Source: JBBTCJ01 sp038043285
GTDB lineage: Bacteria; Planctomycetota; Phycisphaerae; UBA1845
NCBI GenBank assembly: GCA_038043285.1
Contig: JBBTCJ010000085.1
Location: 1-51,901 of the forward strand
Reading direction: 5' to 3'
Length of the DNA: 51,901 nt
The translations under genes and the position numbers were made by a program. The notes below the pieces were generated by a model, which was not told where the DNA came from, did not search any database, and saw only the letters and a list, made by a program, of their open reading frames with translations. Positions within the stretch are counted from its first letter, which is position 1, and the number at the start of each line of letters is the position of its first letter. This document shows positions 1 to 8,606 of this stretch, piece by piece.

Positions 1-144
1 TTATGCCACAGGATGCAGCCTTTATCTATCCCCTCGGTGAGAAATCCGGGCTAGGATCGCTGAGACCGTCGTTTCTGGAACCGGCTTCCTATTGGTGAAC
101 GCAACCGCTCGAAGTGCACGATACAAACGCCGTCGCCGAAAGAT

Positions 145-741
145 CTACGCAACCTCGGCGACGCGGATGGACTTGGCCTCAGCCGCGCGGGCGCGGCGAG
201 TGGCCTTCCCGTCCAACCGAAGGCGGTGGTGCTGGCGATGGCGGGCAACCGCCCAGCGCATGAGCGGATATGTTCCCGCCGCCAGGATTGCCCCGAGAAC
301 CGCCGATCCGACCCACAATTCGGCGCCGAGTCCCAAGAGCATGTCGAGGAGGTCTCCCCAGAATCCAGCGGAAAGCCACGAGCCGTCGGGCAGGCGAAGG
401 GCCGCGGCGGTCGCCGTGGCGGCTTCGGTCGAGGAGGATGCAAAGAACTGGCGTCCCAACATCACGCTGGCTGCGAAGATCGGGATCGCGGTCAAGGGGT
501 TGCTGACCCAGACCATCGGCACGCAGATGGCTTTGTTCGCGCGAAGCAGGGCCGCAAGTGCGACCGCCAAGGCGGTCTGGAGGCCGATGACGGGGACGAT
601 GGCCGCGAACATGCCCACGGCGGCGCCCAGGGCAATGGCGTGCGGTGTGTCGTCGGCGTGCAGGATATTGTGAACGAGGAACCGCCGCGTCCGCAGCCAG
701 TACCTCGTGGGCAAGGATGGCAAAACCAATCTCTCCGGCAT
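145..741 (-). CDS. DUF2062 family membrane protein
   Basis: Small inner-membrane protein of the DUF2062 family, biochemical role unknown. After a short cytoplasmic start it has an R-Y-W-L-R-T-R-R segment and the family block around HNILHADDTPHAIALGAAVG, followed by two hydrophobic stretches with the conserved W-V-S-N-P-L-T motif, then a third hydrophobic segment near the C-terminus and a basic tail. The open frame extends upstream to 921, but the family homology starts just after the ATG at 741, preceded by a G-rich stretch that can serve as ribosome site, so I use that start. It is followed after about 230 bases by the end of a GT9 glycosyltransferase gene on the same strand. DUF2062 is sometimes a module of glycosyltransferases, which fits the neighbour, but no function is proven. 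Confidence is high for the family and moderate for the start. Confidence 0.8.
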   Translation of the reverse strand: MPERLVLPSLPTRYWLRTRRFLVHNILHADDTPHAIALGAAVGMFAAIVPVIGLQTALAVALAALLRANKAICVPMVWVSNPLTAIPIFAASVMLGRQFFASSSTEAATATAAALRLPDGSWLSAGFWGDLLDMLLGLGAELWVGSAVLGAILAAGTYPLMRWAVARHRQHHRLRLDGKATRRARAAEAKSIRVAEVA

Positions 742-969
742 CAAACCAACCCGCCCCGATCGCGGGACAGAACTCACCAGTGTATCGGAGGAAGTTCGAA
801 AGACCAACAGGATGACGACGCTTCCGTCGCGGACCGTGGACGGCCGGCGTCCCAGGCGCTTCGATGCGCATGATTCGAGGGGTCGGCGGAGTCGTGCCCC
901 TGCCCGAGCCGCCCCGTTCATGGGGCGGGCGCCCCGCGCGGCATGAATGCTGCGACTCGGGTCGACCCG

Positions 970-2184
970 TCAAATGAGGCGTGACGAGCCACCTGAGCCA
1001 GAGGCCATCACGCGGTTGTCCGCCATTGCACTTTGGATCGCCTCGATAACCGTTTGCGTTCCAAGGTCGCGCATGCAGCGGTGGTCGTGGGGGCATTGCG
1101 AGAGCTTCCGCAGATAGCACGGCGAGCAGGGCAGATCGAGGCGAACCACGGCTTCCAGGCGACGGTAGGGGCCGGTGCGACGGGGATTGGTGGGACCGGT
1201 GATGCAGACCAGCGGTTTGGCCAATGCAGCGGCGATGTGCATGACGCCGGAATCCTGACAGAGGACTCCGTCGACGGCCTCGATTACCGCGGCCAGAACC
1301 GGAAGGCTCGTACGACCGGAAAGGTCCAGTGGTGACGAACGACAGGTTTGCGCGAGTGCGTGACAAAGAGTCACCTCATCTGCTCCGCCAAGCAAGACGC
1401 AACGGCAGCCCCGTTCGTAGAGCGCGTCGATGACCGCGGTGAATCGCTCGGCGGGCCAGACTTTCGTCTCCCATCGTGCCCCTGGGACTACGGCAATGAG
1501 CATTGGTCCGTTGACCCCCTCACCCTGCCCTCTCCCCCGGAAAAAGGGGAGAGGTGAAAGGGTCTGCGCGTGAGGTGTTCCCGCAGGTTGCCCCTCGCCG
1601 CCGGCTTCCGCATCCTCCAACAGTCTTCGGGCCCCCGAACGGGCGGCGTCGCTGGCGATAAGCGAAAACCGAATCGGCACGTCGGCGAAACCGAGCATTG
1701 AGGCGACGGCGTAGTTTCGATCGACGGCATGCTCGTCGCCGGTGCGGGCGGGAAGATGACGGTTGTAGAACCAGGCCGCCCCCTCGCGGGCGTCGGCGAA
1801 TCCGATGCGGACGGGCGCTCCCGTCGCCCAGGTGAGAAACCCGGTGCGGAACAACCCCTGCAAGTCGACCACGAGGTCGTAATGCGTTGCCCGAAGCCGC
1901 CGCACGAAGCGCACCAACTCCACGCCGGCGCGGGGGCTGGCGATCATGCGCCCGAAGCGCTGGCGATCGAACGACACGATGCCGGTCAGGTCGGGATGGT
2001 TTTCGAGCAGCGACGAGAAGGTGTTGGAGACCAGCCAATCGATCCTCGCTTGCGGATAGCGCGTACGCAGGCCATGCAAGACAGGAAGGGCGTGGATGAC
2101 GTCGCCGAGCGAACTGGGCTTGACGAGCAAAATCCGCTCGAAGGCTTGCTGCGAAAGATCGTTGGGTTGGATGGCCGGCGGCAC
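970..2184 (-). CDS. Glycosyltransferase family 9 (heptosyltransferase-like), with repeat-derived insert
   Basis: ADP-heptose:LPS heptosyltransferase-like enzyme (GT9, WaaC/WaaF fold), expected to add sugars to lipopolysaccharide core at the inner membrane. The N-terminal domain opens with ILLVKPSSLGDVIHALPVL, the typical GT9 start. The C-terminal domain has VVPGARWETKVWP, a G-G-A-D-E loop and CQDSGVMHIAAALAKP, then GPTNPRRTGP. Several cysteines near the end (CSPCYLRK...CPHDHRC) are also seen in GT9 proteins. Between the domains, about residues 190-226, a Gly/Pro-rich stretch is encoded by a palindromic repeat at about 1512-1556, without breaking the frame. The start is a GTG; the upstream bpt gene stops only 9 bases before it, so the two are cotranscribed. 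Which sugar is used cannot be read from the sequence. Confidence 0.88.
   Translation of the reverse strand: MPPAIQPNDLSQQAFERILLVKPSSLGDVIHALPVLHGLRTRYPQARIDWLVSNTFSSLLENHPDLTGIVSFDRQRFGRMIASPRAGVELVRFVRRLRATHYDLVVDLQGLFRTGFLTWATGAPVRIGFADAREGAAWFYNRHLPARTGDEHAVDRNYAVASMLGFADVPIRFSLIASDAARSGARRLLEDAEAGGEGQPAGTPHAQTLSPLPFFRGRGQGEGVNGPMLIAVVPGARWETKVWPAERFTAVIDALYERGCRCVLLGGADEVTLCHALAQTCRSSPLDLSGRTSLPVLAAVIEAVDGVLCQDSGVMHIAAALAKPLVCITGPTNPRRTGPYRRLEAVVRLDLPCSPCYLRKLSQCPHDHRCMRDLGTQTVIEAIQSAMADNRVMASGSGGSSRLI
1515..1557. repeat. Palindromic repeat inside the GT9 gene
   Basis: The stretch reads as a C/T-rich arm, CCTCTCCCCC, then GGAAAAA, then GGGGAGAGG, an imperfect stem. It resembles a widespread bacterial intergenic repeat of the form CCTCTCCC...GGGAGAGG. 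It lies inside the GT9 reading frame and encodes a low-complexity Pro/Arg/Gly segment between the two Rossmann-like domains, where other family members have a short linker (family knowledge). I infer insertion of a mobile palindromic element that kept the frame. Confidence 0.7.
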
Positions 2185-2193
2185 CAGGGCGGT

Positions 2194-2937
2194 CTATTGG
2201 GGCAGCGAGATCCAGCGGTCCTCGGCGACGAGCACTTCGCTGGGGCGGAAGCGGGCCTTGTATCTCATTTTTCCGCTTCCGGCAACGTAGAAACCAAGGT
2301 AGTAGTAGGGCAGCCCGCGACGGCGGCAATACTCCACCTCCCAGAGCACGGAGAACGTGCCCAGGCTCCGATCCGCGAAGTCCGGGTCGAAATACATGTA
2401 CACGCTGCTCAGGCCTTTGGGACATTCGTCCGCGATGCTCACGCCGATCAGATGATCGCCGAGCAGGTAGCGAAACTCCAGGGTTTTTGTCGGCGAGTCG
2501 CCGAGGAACTCGCGGAAGGACTCGAAAGTCCGCTCCATGGTGTCATCGTGCTGGAATCCGAGGTACCGGAGGTACAGGTCGAATCGCTGCGGCGTCGGCC
2601 TCGGCTCGCCGACCTCCACGACGACATCCGCGTTGCGCCGCTGGACGCGGCGCATGGAATGCGTCGGCTGAAACCGGTCGACAATCACTCGCGTCTGCCG
2701 GCACTCTCGGCAGCCACGACAGCGTGGACGATAAACGACTCGGCCGCTGCGGCGAAACCCCCGGGCGAGCAACCGCTCATAGAGTGATCCATCAAGATGG
2801 TCCGTCCAATAGACCTCGTTGCGGGACAACAAGCCCGGAAGGTAGGGGCAGGCATGTTCCGGCGTCACGTTGCGCAGGGTGTCGTAGGAGGCCTGCGAAC
2901 TCGGCATCGGGTCGTCGGATGGATGCAGCCCGTTCAT
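2194..2937 (-). CDS. bpt: Aspartate/glutamate leucyltransferase (Bpt)
   Basis: Cytoplasmic aminoacyl-tRNA-protein transferase that adds leucine from Leu-tRNA to proteins beginning with Asp or Glu, marking them for ClpS/ClpAP (bacterial N-end rule). Visible signatures are the N-terminal CPYLPGLLSRNEVYW block, the paired cysteines in CRGCRECRQTRV, FQPTHSMRR, and the C-terminal GNAT-like core with LSSVYMYFDPDF, SLGTFSVLWE and YYYLGFYVAGSGKMRYKA, which is typical of the ATE C-terminal domain. Length of 247 residues is normal for Bpt. Either ATG at 2937 or at 2907 could be the start; I use the first because a GGAG lies upstream of it and nothing similar precedes the second. It forms an operon with the downstream glycosyltransferase. 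Family assignment is firm. Confidence 0.93.
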   Translation of the reverse strand: MNGLHPSDDPMPSSQASYDTLRNVTPEHACPYLPGLLSRNEVYWTDHLDGSLYERLLARGFRRSGRVVYRPRCRGCRECRQTRVIVDRFQPTHSMRRVQRRNADVVVEVGEPRPTPQRFDLYLRYLGFQHDDTMERTFESFREFLGDSPTKTLEFRYLLGDHLIGVSIADECPKGLSSVYMYFDPDFADRSLGTFSVLWEVEYCRRRGLPYYYLGFYVAGSGKMRYKARFRPSEVLVAEDRWISLPQ

Positions 2938-3505
2938 GGATGCCAGAACAGCTCCGCGAGTGCAGTGCCTTACAAAAAAACCGACCGTACCATCCGGACC
3001 GCGGACCTTCGGCGCGATCCTCCGCTTCCATCAGAATGACGGCGGGGAAATAGCTTCCCATTCTCATGGACCTGTTCATCGTAGCATCAATTGGGTCGAA
3101 GCCAACGGCGCGGAGGCTCCCATTCCGCACGCCGCTTGCGTGCGTTGGCTATGATACGGAATTTCCGGAAATGCAGAGAGATAGCCCGTAGGAGGCACAG
3201 GGCCTTTGAAGACTCAGCAAGGCTGCGGAAAGCGTCCGTTGCTTCGGCTGCCCGGGGCGGCTTGTCCGCCCATGCGAACACGGGCAGCAAGCGGCCAGTC
3301 GCATCCAACTTGTGGAGTTCCGGACCATCGAATGCCCCTGTGAGGGCACTCCCTCCGAGGTTTCTACTGCGTCCGTGGAGCTTTTCTTGAGCCTCATTCG
3401 GCGCGGATTCTGCGCCCAAGGCGCCTCCAGCCATTGCCGATAAAACTTCTGCCGGTGTCTCTCCACATTGGGGGGGAAGTCGGCGGCGGTACCCGGAGCA
3501 AGCTC
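2938..3505. other. Intergenic stretch without a convincing gene
   Basis: Several short open frames exist on both strands but none has a recognisable domain, a plausible ribosome site or a protein-like residue pattern. It separates the minus-strand bpt operon from a plus-strand gene, so promoters of both are expected here; I could not pick one out. Confidence 0.5.
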
Positions 3506-4369
3506 ATGCGCATCGATGGCATCGGACATTCACCAGCATTCACGCGGGCGACAAGCCCGGCGGCTAGCGGCAGCGTCGCTGTCGAATCCAGACCCCGGCC
3601 GACCGCGCCGCCGATTGAACCAGCCAAGGGTATCGAGCGCGTCGCTGGGAACCAGGACGACGATGACGACAAGATGGTCCACGACGGGGAATCTCCAGAC
3701 GCTTCGCCGGGGGAACCTCGCGGAGTGCTTCGACTTCTGGAGGCCGGACACTTCCAGGGCGTCGCCGACGTTCGATTGCGAATCAATTTCTTCGACGAAC
3801 TCTCCGCCCAGGCAGCCGAAGACCTTGGGCAGGCCGTCAAGGAGGGGACTTCGGCGCTGACCGACGCGATTTCACAAAAGGCCGATGAACTGCTCTCGGC
3901 GTTCGCGACCGATGACGAAATGAAAGCAATGCTGGCCGATAAGATCGACCAGTTCGCCAAGCAAGTTCAGGACACGGCCTCCGCCGCGAACAGCGGGGAG
4001 ACCGTGGACCAGGCTGGGTTGATCGACGCCCTCAACTCCTCGTTCGCGGACATGATCGAAGGAATCGATTCTCTCCTCGGCGCCGACGGGCAACCCGACG
4101 ATACAGCGCCAATTCCGACGACGGACTCCGCCGACCAGACGTTGGAACCTACGTCGCCTCCGGAATCCGAGGATAAGCTCGCCGCTGCGATCAACAGCCT
4201 GAAGAGCGCCTTCGCTGACGCCCTGGCCGCATTCCAGGATTCGTTGGAGACCGCTTCGATTCTGCCTGATCCGGCGCCATCTCCGGGGCACGGGTCGGCC
4301 TACGACAAGTTCCTGGGGATTTACGATTCGCTCCGATTCGCCGACGCGGGTATCGACAAGACCGCATAG
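3506..4369 (+). CDS. Acidic helical protein of unknown function
   Basis: Not recognised. The 287-residue product starts MRIDGIGHSPAF, has a Pro/Ala/Ser-rich low-complexity N-terminal third with a run of five Asp near residue 51, and then two predicted amphipathic alpha-helical regions rich in Ala, Asp, Glu and Leu (about residues 98-180 and 220-255) separated by an acidic Pro/Thr-rich linker. There is no signal peptide, cysteine pair or membrane segment. The start at 3506 is chosen because a GGAG lies 7 bases upstream; the frame is open further 5' without such a site. It is convergent with the next gene. The composition suggests a soluble scaffold or secreted-by-other-means protein, but no function can be given. 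Confidence 0.6.
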   Translation: MRIDGIGHSPAFTRATSPAASGSVAVESRPRPTAPPIEPAKGIERVAGNQDDDDDKMVHDGESPDASPGEPRGVLRLLEAGHFQGVADVRLRINFFDELSAQAAEDLGQAVKEGTSALTDAISQKADELLSAFATDDEMKAMLADKIDQFAKQVQDTASAANSGETVDQAGLIDALNSSFADMIEGIDSLLGADGQPDDTAPIPTTDSADQTLEPTSPPESEDKLAAAINSLKSAFADALAAFQDSLETASILPDPAPSPGHGSAYDKFLGIYDSLRFADAGIDKTA

Positions 4370-4427
4370 TCAATTCATCGAGGTCGCCGTCGCCGGGGCG
4401 CAGCCGGACCACAGACCCCCAAACGGC

Positions 4428-5096
4428 CTACGGCGCGGACGTTAACGACCGCTTCATCGTCGTGGACGCTGAATCGTTGCGGGCCGGCGCCTCTCGCCTG
4501 GTCAACGCCGACGCTCCGCTCTCGCCTTCAACGAGTTCGACGGCGCGAGGAGATCCAAGCTTCGCCGGGGCTTCCGCAATGGCTTTCTGCCACGCCGCCT
4601 TCTCGGCGCGAGTGAGCCACTCTTGCAACTTCGGTCGAACGCGAGCGGCAGTGGTCCTCAGCGGCGTCTTGGGTTTTCGCCCCGTGAGGTCGATGAGTCC
4701 CGAGTCGATCAACCGTGCGAGAATGTCGAAGAGCACTCGGCCCATCTGCGGCGTCACGACGCCCAGTCGAACCTCCCGGTAGAGACGATCCATCGCCTTG
4801 CCAACCGCCGCCGTCGAGGTCAGCCTGCGGAGATAGCCGTCGGGCAGCTTCGCCAGCGGATTGCGGGGTCGCTTGCGGGTGATCGCTGCTTTTTCCCGTC
4901 GCAGATCGACTGACGTCGGATCATGCAGCGGACAAAACTCGCTCCCCTTGCCGATGCGTCCGCGGCAGCGCCGACCGGCCTTGGTCATCATGGCGCAGCG
5001 GGTCTCGTAGGGGAGACGAATCGACGCCCGCGTAGACTGGGCTTGACGCTTCTCGCCGGTTGCGCCTGCCAAGCCGAGCATTTCCCACAAAAGCAT
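4428..5096 (-). CDS. Conserved-looking protein with short Cys/His zinc-type motif
   Basis: Function not recognised. The 222-residue product carries near residue 34 a compact motif C-A-M-M-T-K-A-G-R-R-C...F-C-P-L-H, that is C-x8-C-x10-C-x2-H, resembling short CCCH zinc-binding motifs found in small bacterial and phage proteins. The rest is basic and helical. The start is fixed by a strong AGGGAGGA ribosome site at 5103-5110, six bases before the ATG at 5096; a GTG further upstream at 5117 lacks one. It converges with the acidic protein gene, leaving 58 bases between stops. A nucleic-acid-binding role is possible given the basic composition and the zinc-type motif, but this is inference only. 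Confidence 0.65.
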   Translation of the reverse strand: MLLWEMLGLAGATGEKRQAQSTRASIRLPYETRCAMMTKAGRRCRGRIGKGSEFCPLHDPTSVDLRREKAAITRKRPRNPLAKLPDGYLRRLTSTAAVGKAMDRLYREVRLGVVTPQMGRVLFDILARLIDSGLIDLTGRKPKTPLRTTAARVRPKLQEWLTRAEKAAWQKAIAEAPAKLGSPRAVELVEGESGASALTRREAPARNDSASTTMKRSLTSAP

Positions 5097-5475
5097 GGTC
5101 GGTCCTCCCTGTATCACGACCTGATATCAGCGTGGGATCCAACGGGATCCCGCGCCGACGGACGTCCATGCTGCGTCGGCGAGAGCTGCGTGAGCTTGAG
5201 AGGGTTCGATCCATCGCCGCCGCGAGGGCGGTCCCCGTCCCGATCGTTCGGCGCCACGGAAGCGACGATGTCAGCATCATCCTGACCGTCGATTTCCGGA
5301 CCCGAGGCCGGCTCATTCTACGATTGCGTACACGCCTCGCAAGGAACCGCAAACGCAGCACGCTGCCGTGAAGGCGGCCATATCGACCACAACGTCCTTT
5401 GTTACAAGAGGTTTTGCTTCGAACGACCGATGAGGACGTTGAGCGGGCGGTCCACGTCGGGTAGGATCGTCGGGC
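5097..5475. other. Divergent intergenic region upstream of ccsA
   Basis: No protein-like frame with domain signal is seen. The region lies between two divergent genes and should hold their promoters. It has no obvious palindrome or repeat that I could recognise. Confidence 0.45.
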
Positions 5476-7455
5476 ATGAATCCTCTTCGCCAAATCCGGG
5501 TGATCGACGGGATGCTGGTCACCGCGGTCATCATCTTCGCAGGCTGCTGGTCGGCGAGTCGGCCCCCGAAACCGCCGACGGCGCTCTCCGATTTTTCCGT
5601 CCGCGTGGATCTGGATCCGCTGTTCCGCACGGCTGTTCAGGCCGACGGGCGGCTTCGCTCGTTTGAATCTCACGCCAAGACGTACATGGGTTTCGTCAGC
5701 GGACCGCGCGATATCAACGGACAGATCAACGGCTTCACCTACCTCGATTTAATGCTCCGACCCGAGGCGTACGTCGACGTCGACCTCGTCTACGTCAAGC
5801 AAAAAGAGGTCCGAGCGAATATCCTGGCGGCGCTGGAGGGGAATCCCCAGATCGACGCCGCCCGCGGTGCACGAATGGAGAAAAGCGGACTGCTCGCCCG
5901 GAGGTTTCTGTCCGAGCCGGCGGTGGCGCATCTCCTCCAGCGACTCGGACAGGACTTGATTCGAACCTCCAAGGCGGTCGATGCGATCAATTCCGCGGTC
6001 AACGTCAGCGACCCGAGGTTCCTGCTGGACAGCCTCCGAGTGATCGCCCCGCCGAGCGGCGAAACAACCACGCCGTGGTTGGCGATGTCGGCACTGGGCG
6101 GCGATGGCGAGATGCCGACCGACTCGGTCCACGCGGGCGTCAACGCCCCAAGACCCATCCCCGGCCTGGGCGAGGATCTGCGAACCTCGCTGTCGGAGGC
6201 GTGGTCATCGCTTCGCAAGGCTTGGCGCGGACAGGACGCCCCGGCGGTCAATGCCGCCGTGTCGCAGCTCGCCGACCTGCTCCCGCGCGTGTCGCCCTCG
6301 CTGTATCCGTCCGCCGGGCGCCTGGCGATGGAAAGCTGGTACTTCCGCTATCAGAGTATGACGTGGGTATGGTTGCTGTACCTTGCCAGCGTCGTGCCGT
6401 TGCTCATGGCCGTCGTCTACCGCTGGGATCGGGCCAGAACCATCGGGATGGTCCTTTTCGTCCTTTCCTTCGTCGTTCACAGCGTCTCCGTAGGGATCCG
6501 ATGGTACATCTCCGGGCGCTGGCCCAACGCGAACATGTTCGAGGCTGTCACGACCGCCGCGTGGTTCGGCGGATTGGGCGCGATGGTTCTGGAGTTCCTC
6601 GCCCGGAAGAACCCGGCGCGAAACCTGTTCGCGCTGGGCTCGGCCGTCATGTCCATGACCGCGCTGATGGCCGCGTACTTCCTGCCGGCGCAGCTTGACT
6701 CCGCCATCAACAACAAGATGGCCGCCCTCAACGACATTTGGCTGTACATCCACACCAACATGATTATCTGGAGCTACGCGGTCATCGGCGCGGCCTGCAT
6801 CCCGGCGTTGCTGCTGCTGCGTCATCGATGGACGCTGTCGTGGGACGGCGGAACGATTCCCAAGCTCCGGCTGATGGTCCTGCCCATCGCCTTGGGCGTG
6901 CTGAACTACACGGCCTACCTCTTGCTTATGCATGGAATCTCACCCGAACACTACGGGTTGTCTCGGCAGGCCTTCATCGGATCCGTCGGCGCCTTGTGGG
7001 GTTCGCTGATGATCGTGGTGCTGGAGGCGATGGCGGCCAAGGCCCGCGCCGCGGACGGACTTGCCGTGGAACGATCGGCGTCGGGCGGAGCGGCCGCGCT
7101 GGTCGGCGGATTCGGAGGGGGCGGGTTTCTCACCGAGGATCGCCCCGCGCCCGGACAGGTGTATGACGGCGCGACGATGGTGCTCGTCGAGCTTTCATTC
7201 ATCATGCTCTGGACCGGAATCGTCATGGGCGCGATCTGGGCGGATCACTCGTGGGGTCGGCCGTGGGGCTGGGATCCCAAGGAGGTCTTCGCCCTCAACA
7301 CGTTTCTGATTTTCCTGATTCTCGTGCACGTGCGCCTGAAAGTCCGCGACAAGGCGTTCTGGACAGCCGTCCTGGCGGTCATCGGATTCGAGGTGATGAT
7401 GTTCAACTGGATCGTGGTGAACTTCGTCATCAGCGGGCTGCACAGCTACGCGTAA
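5476..7455 (+). CDS. ccsA: Cytochrome c biogenesis protein CcsA/ResC-like
   Basis: Predicted haem-handling subunit of system II cytochrome c maturation, which transports haem across the inner membrane and attaches it to apocytochromes with a ResB partner. The first third (about residues 1-290) is a long periplasmic-type region after one N-terminal hydrophobic segment. It is followed by at least eight membrane segments. The hallmark tryptophan-rich haem-binding signature WADHSWGRPWGWDPKEVFA is at about residues 588-606, and the helices around it have the histidines expected of this family (for example YIHTNMIIWSY). The length of 659 residues is long for CcsA because of the N-terminal domain. 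No ccsB/resB gene is in the window. The locus is unlinked to the haem-synthesis cluster 27 kb away but would use its product. Confidence 0.88.
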   Translation: MNPLRQIRVIDGMLVTAVIIFAGCWSASRPPKPPTALSDFSVRVDLDPLFRTAVQADGRLRSFESHAKTYMGFVSGPRDINGQINGFTYLDLMLRPEAYVDVDLVYVKQKEVRANILAALEGNPQIDAARGARMEKSGLLARRFLSEPAVAHLLQRLGQDLIRTSKAVDAINSAVNVSDPRFLLDSLRVIAPPSGETTTPWLAMSALGGDGEMPTDSVHAGVNAPRPIPGLGEDLRTSLSEAWSSLRKAWRGQDAPAVNAAVSQLADLLPRVSPSLYPSAGRLAMESWYFRYQSMTWVWLLYLASVVPLLMAVVYRWDRARTIGMVLFVLSFVVHSVSVGIRWYISGRWPNANMFEAVTTAAWFGGLGAMVLEFLARKNPARNLFALGSAVMSMTALMAAYFLPAQLDSAINNKMAALNDIWLYIHTNMIIWSYAVIGAACIPALLLLRHRWTLSWDGGTIPKLRLMVLPIALGVLNYTAYLLLMHGISPEHYGLSRQAFIGSVGALWGSLMIVVLEAMAAKARAADGLAVERSASGGAAALVGGFGGGGFLTEDRPAPGQVYDGATMVLVELSFIMLWTGIVMGAIWADHSWGRPWGWDPKEVFALNTFLIFLILVHVRLKVRDKAFWTAVLAVIGFEVMMFNWIVVNFVISGLHSYA

Positions 7456-7853
7456 TGGTTCGATGCCCCGGATTCTGCGGATGACCCAGCGCTGCGGGAT
7501 GCAAACCTCGCGGCTCCGTTCGCTCCGCCGCCCGCCCGTCCTCTCATGCAGAGCTACCAAACAAGAGAAAACACTCGTTGATTGGAAGATACAAGGGTGG
7601 ACGCGGTGGAGATAGACCGGGGCACGTAAATGAACATGCCCTTTGTCTGGAGAATCCGTCGGGTTAAGGGCGAGCAGGCCACGACGGTCAACGGCGACTT
7701 CAAGCACGAGGCGCCCAGCGAGATCGCCCGCTGCCTGAACATGCCATTTAACGTCGCGGCGGGCAATGGGTCAATCCGGTGGTCGCCGGCGACGCGGTGC
7801 TCATCTTCGCCGGGTGTACCACCCGTCGGCCCAAGAGTATTGCGCAGAGATCT
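7456..7853. other. Region without intact gene, possibly degraded
   Basis: Between ccsA and the restriction gene remnant. Two plus-strand stretches look weakly coding: one from 7630 in one frame and one from about 7764 in another frame, as if a gene were frameshifted. I recognise neither product. The block adjoins phage- and restriction-related remnants, so decay of acquired DNA is a reasonable but unproven explanation. Confidence 0.35.
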
Positions 7854-8072
7854 TTATCTTTCCCTGGTGTGCCTTCGGAGGACATCTTTGACAAACTTGG
7901 GCAGATCCTCGGTGGCGTCCTTTGACATTTGAAGTAGCTTCTCGTAGTCTGGCACCTCATCCTCAGACCAGACGACGTCCAATCGACGGACGACCCTGAG
8001 TGCGACGTGCGCATACTTCTCCAGGCTGGCCCAGTAGCATGTCTTGCATACTTTTGGATCATGATCGGTCGT
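7854..8072 (-). pseudogene. Orphaned C-terminal part of the HNH restriction endonuclease
   Basis: Directly after the TGA that ends the HNH gene, the same frame stays open for 72 codons to a TAA at 7854-7856. The translated product has a C-K-T-C-Y-W motif that would pair with the C-x2-C before the stop as a second zinc site, then a basic strand, VVWSEDEVPDYEKLL, and a helical tail ending RRHTRER. There is no in-frame ATG, GTG or TTG before or within the cysteine motif. The residues just before the stop read C-R-N and then TGA, where I recall C-x-N-W in related endonucleases, so a TGG to TGA change is the simplest explanation. This is inference from recalled family pattern. Confidence 0.65.
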
Positions 8073-8606
8073 TCAGTTGCGGCAGTGCTCGCAGGACCAT
8101 GACTTTGCGCGATTGCACGAGCCGCAGATCAGCATGAACTGTGCGGGGTCGGGCTCGCCCTCTTCGTCACCCGCGACTTCGTAAGGAACGCGATGATCGA
8201 TCTGGAGATACCTGTGCTCGTAATCACACAAGCAGATCGCGCATCGTGATCCATGTCGCGCGGTGAGTTCGTCTTTCAATTTCTTCGAGAGAACACGGCG
8301 TCCGGCGTGCCGAGCACCACGAATGCTGGCTGGATCAGCAAACCGATACGCGGCGATCTGGCGACCATGCTTGCCCACGGTCTTATACGTTTCGATCGGA
8401 ATGCCCTGTTCGCGCACGTCGCGCACAGCTCGCGGCGGATGATCGTAACCGTAGGTGTCTTTCAGATCTTCAGTCGTGACATGTCCATGCTTGAGAATGT
8501 GATCGACGACCGCCCTGGAGCGCTTTCCCTTGACCGCGTTCAACCGTTCCAGAAAGGCCTTTGGTACTCTCTTGCCCACTGCGATCTTATCCAAAGGCGA
8601 GTTCAA
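8073..8606 (-). CDS. HNH restriction endonuclease, truncated by in-frame TGA
   Basis: Predicted type II restriction endonuclease partner of the adjacent adenine methylase. The N-terminal 90 residues form a winged-helix-like DNA-binding region (VVDHILKHGHVTTEDLK, AVRDVREQGIPIETY). The C-terminal half is an HNH/ββα-Me nuclease core: C122-x2-C125 (CAIC), L-Q-I-D-H-R-V-P with Asp137-His138 as the catalytic pair, and C161-x2-C164-N (CGSCN), a structural zinc plus active site. It then ends abruptly after a second C-x2-C. The same frame continues to 7854, so the product of 177 residues probably lacks its last 73. The start is TTG at 8606 overlapping the methylase by 20 bases, or GTG at 8579. Whether the truncated protein is active cannot be decided; the methylase would protect the cell in either case. 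Confidence 0.78.
   Translation of the reverse strand: MNSPLDKIAVGKRVPKAFLERLNAVKGKRSRAVVDHILKHGHVTTEDLKDTYGYDHPPRAVRDVREQGIPIETYKTVGKHGRQIAAYRFADPASIRGARHAGRRVLSKKLKDELTARHGSRCAICLCDYEHRYLQIDHRVPYEVAGDEEGEPDPAQFMLICGSCNRAKSWSCEHCRN

Noticed and set aside
179..1366. A 395-codon open frame on the minus strand
   Set aside because: It overlaps the DUF2062 and GT9 genes in a different frame, is rich in Arg/Pro/His and shows no domain.
1729..2787. A 352-codon open frame on the plus strand
   Set aside because: It is antisense to GT9 and bpt, which are clearly real.
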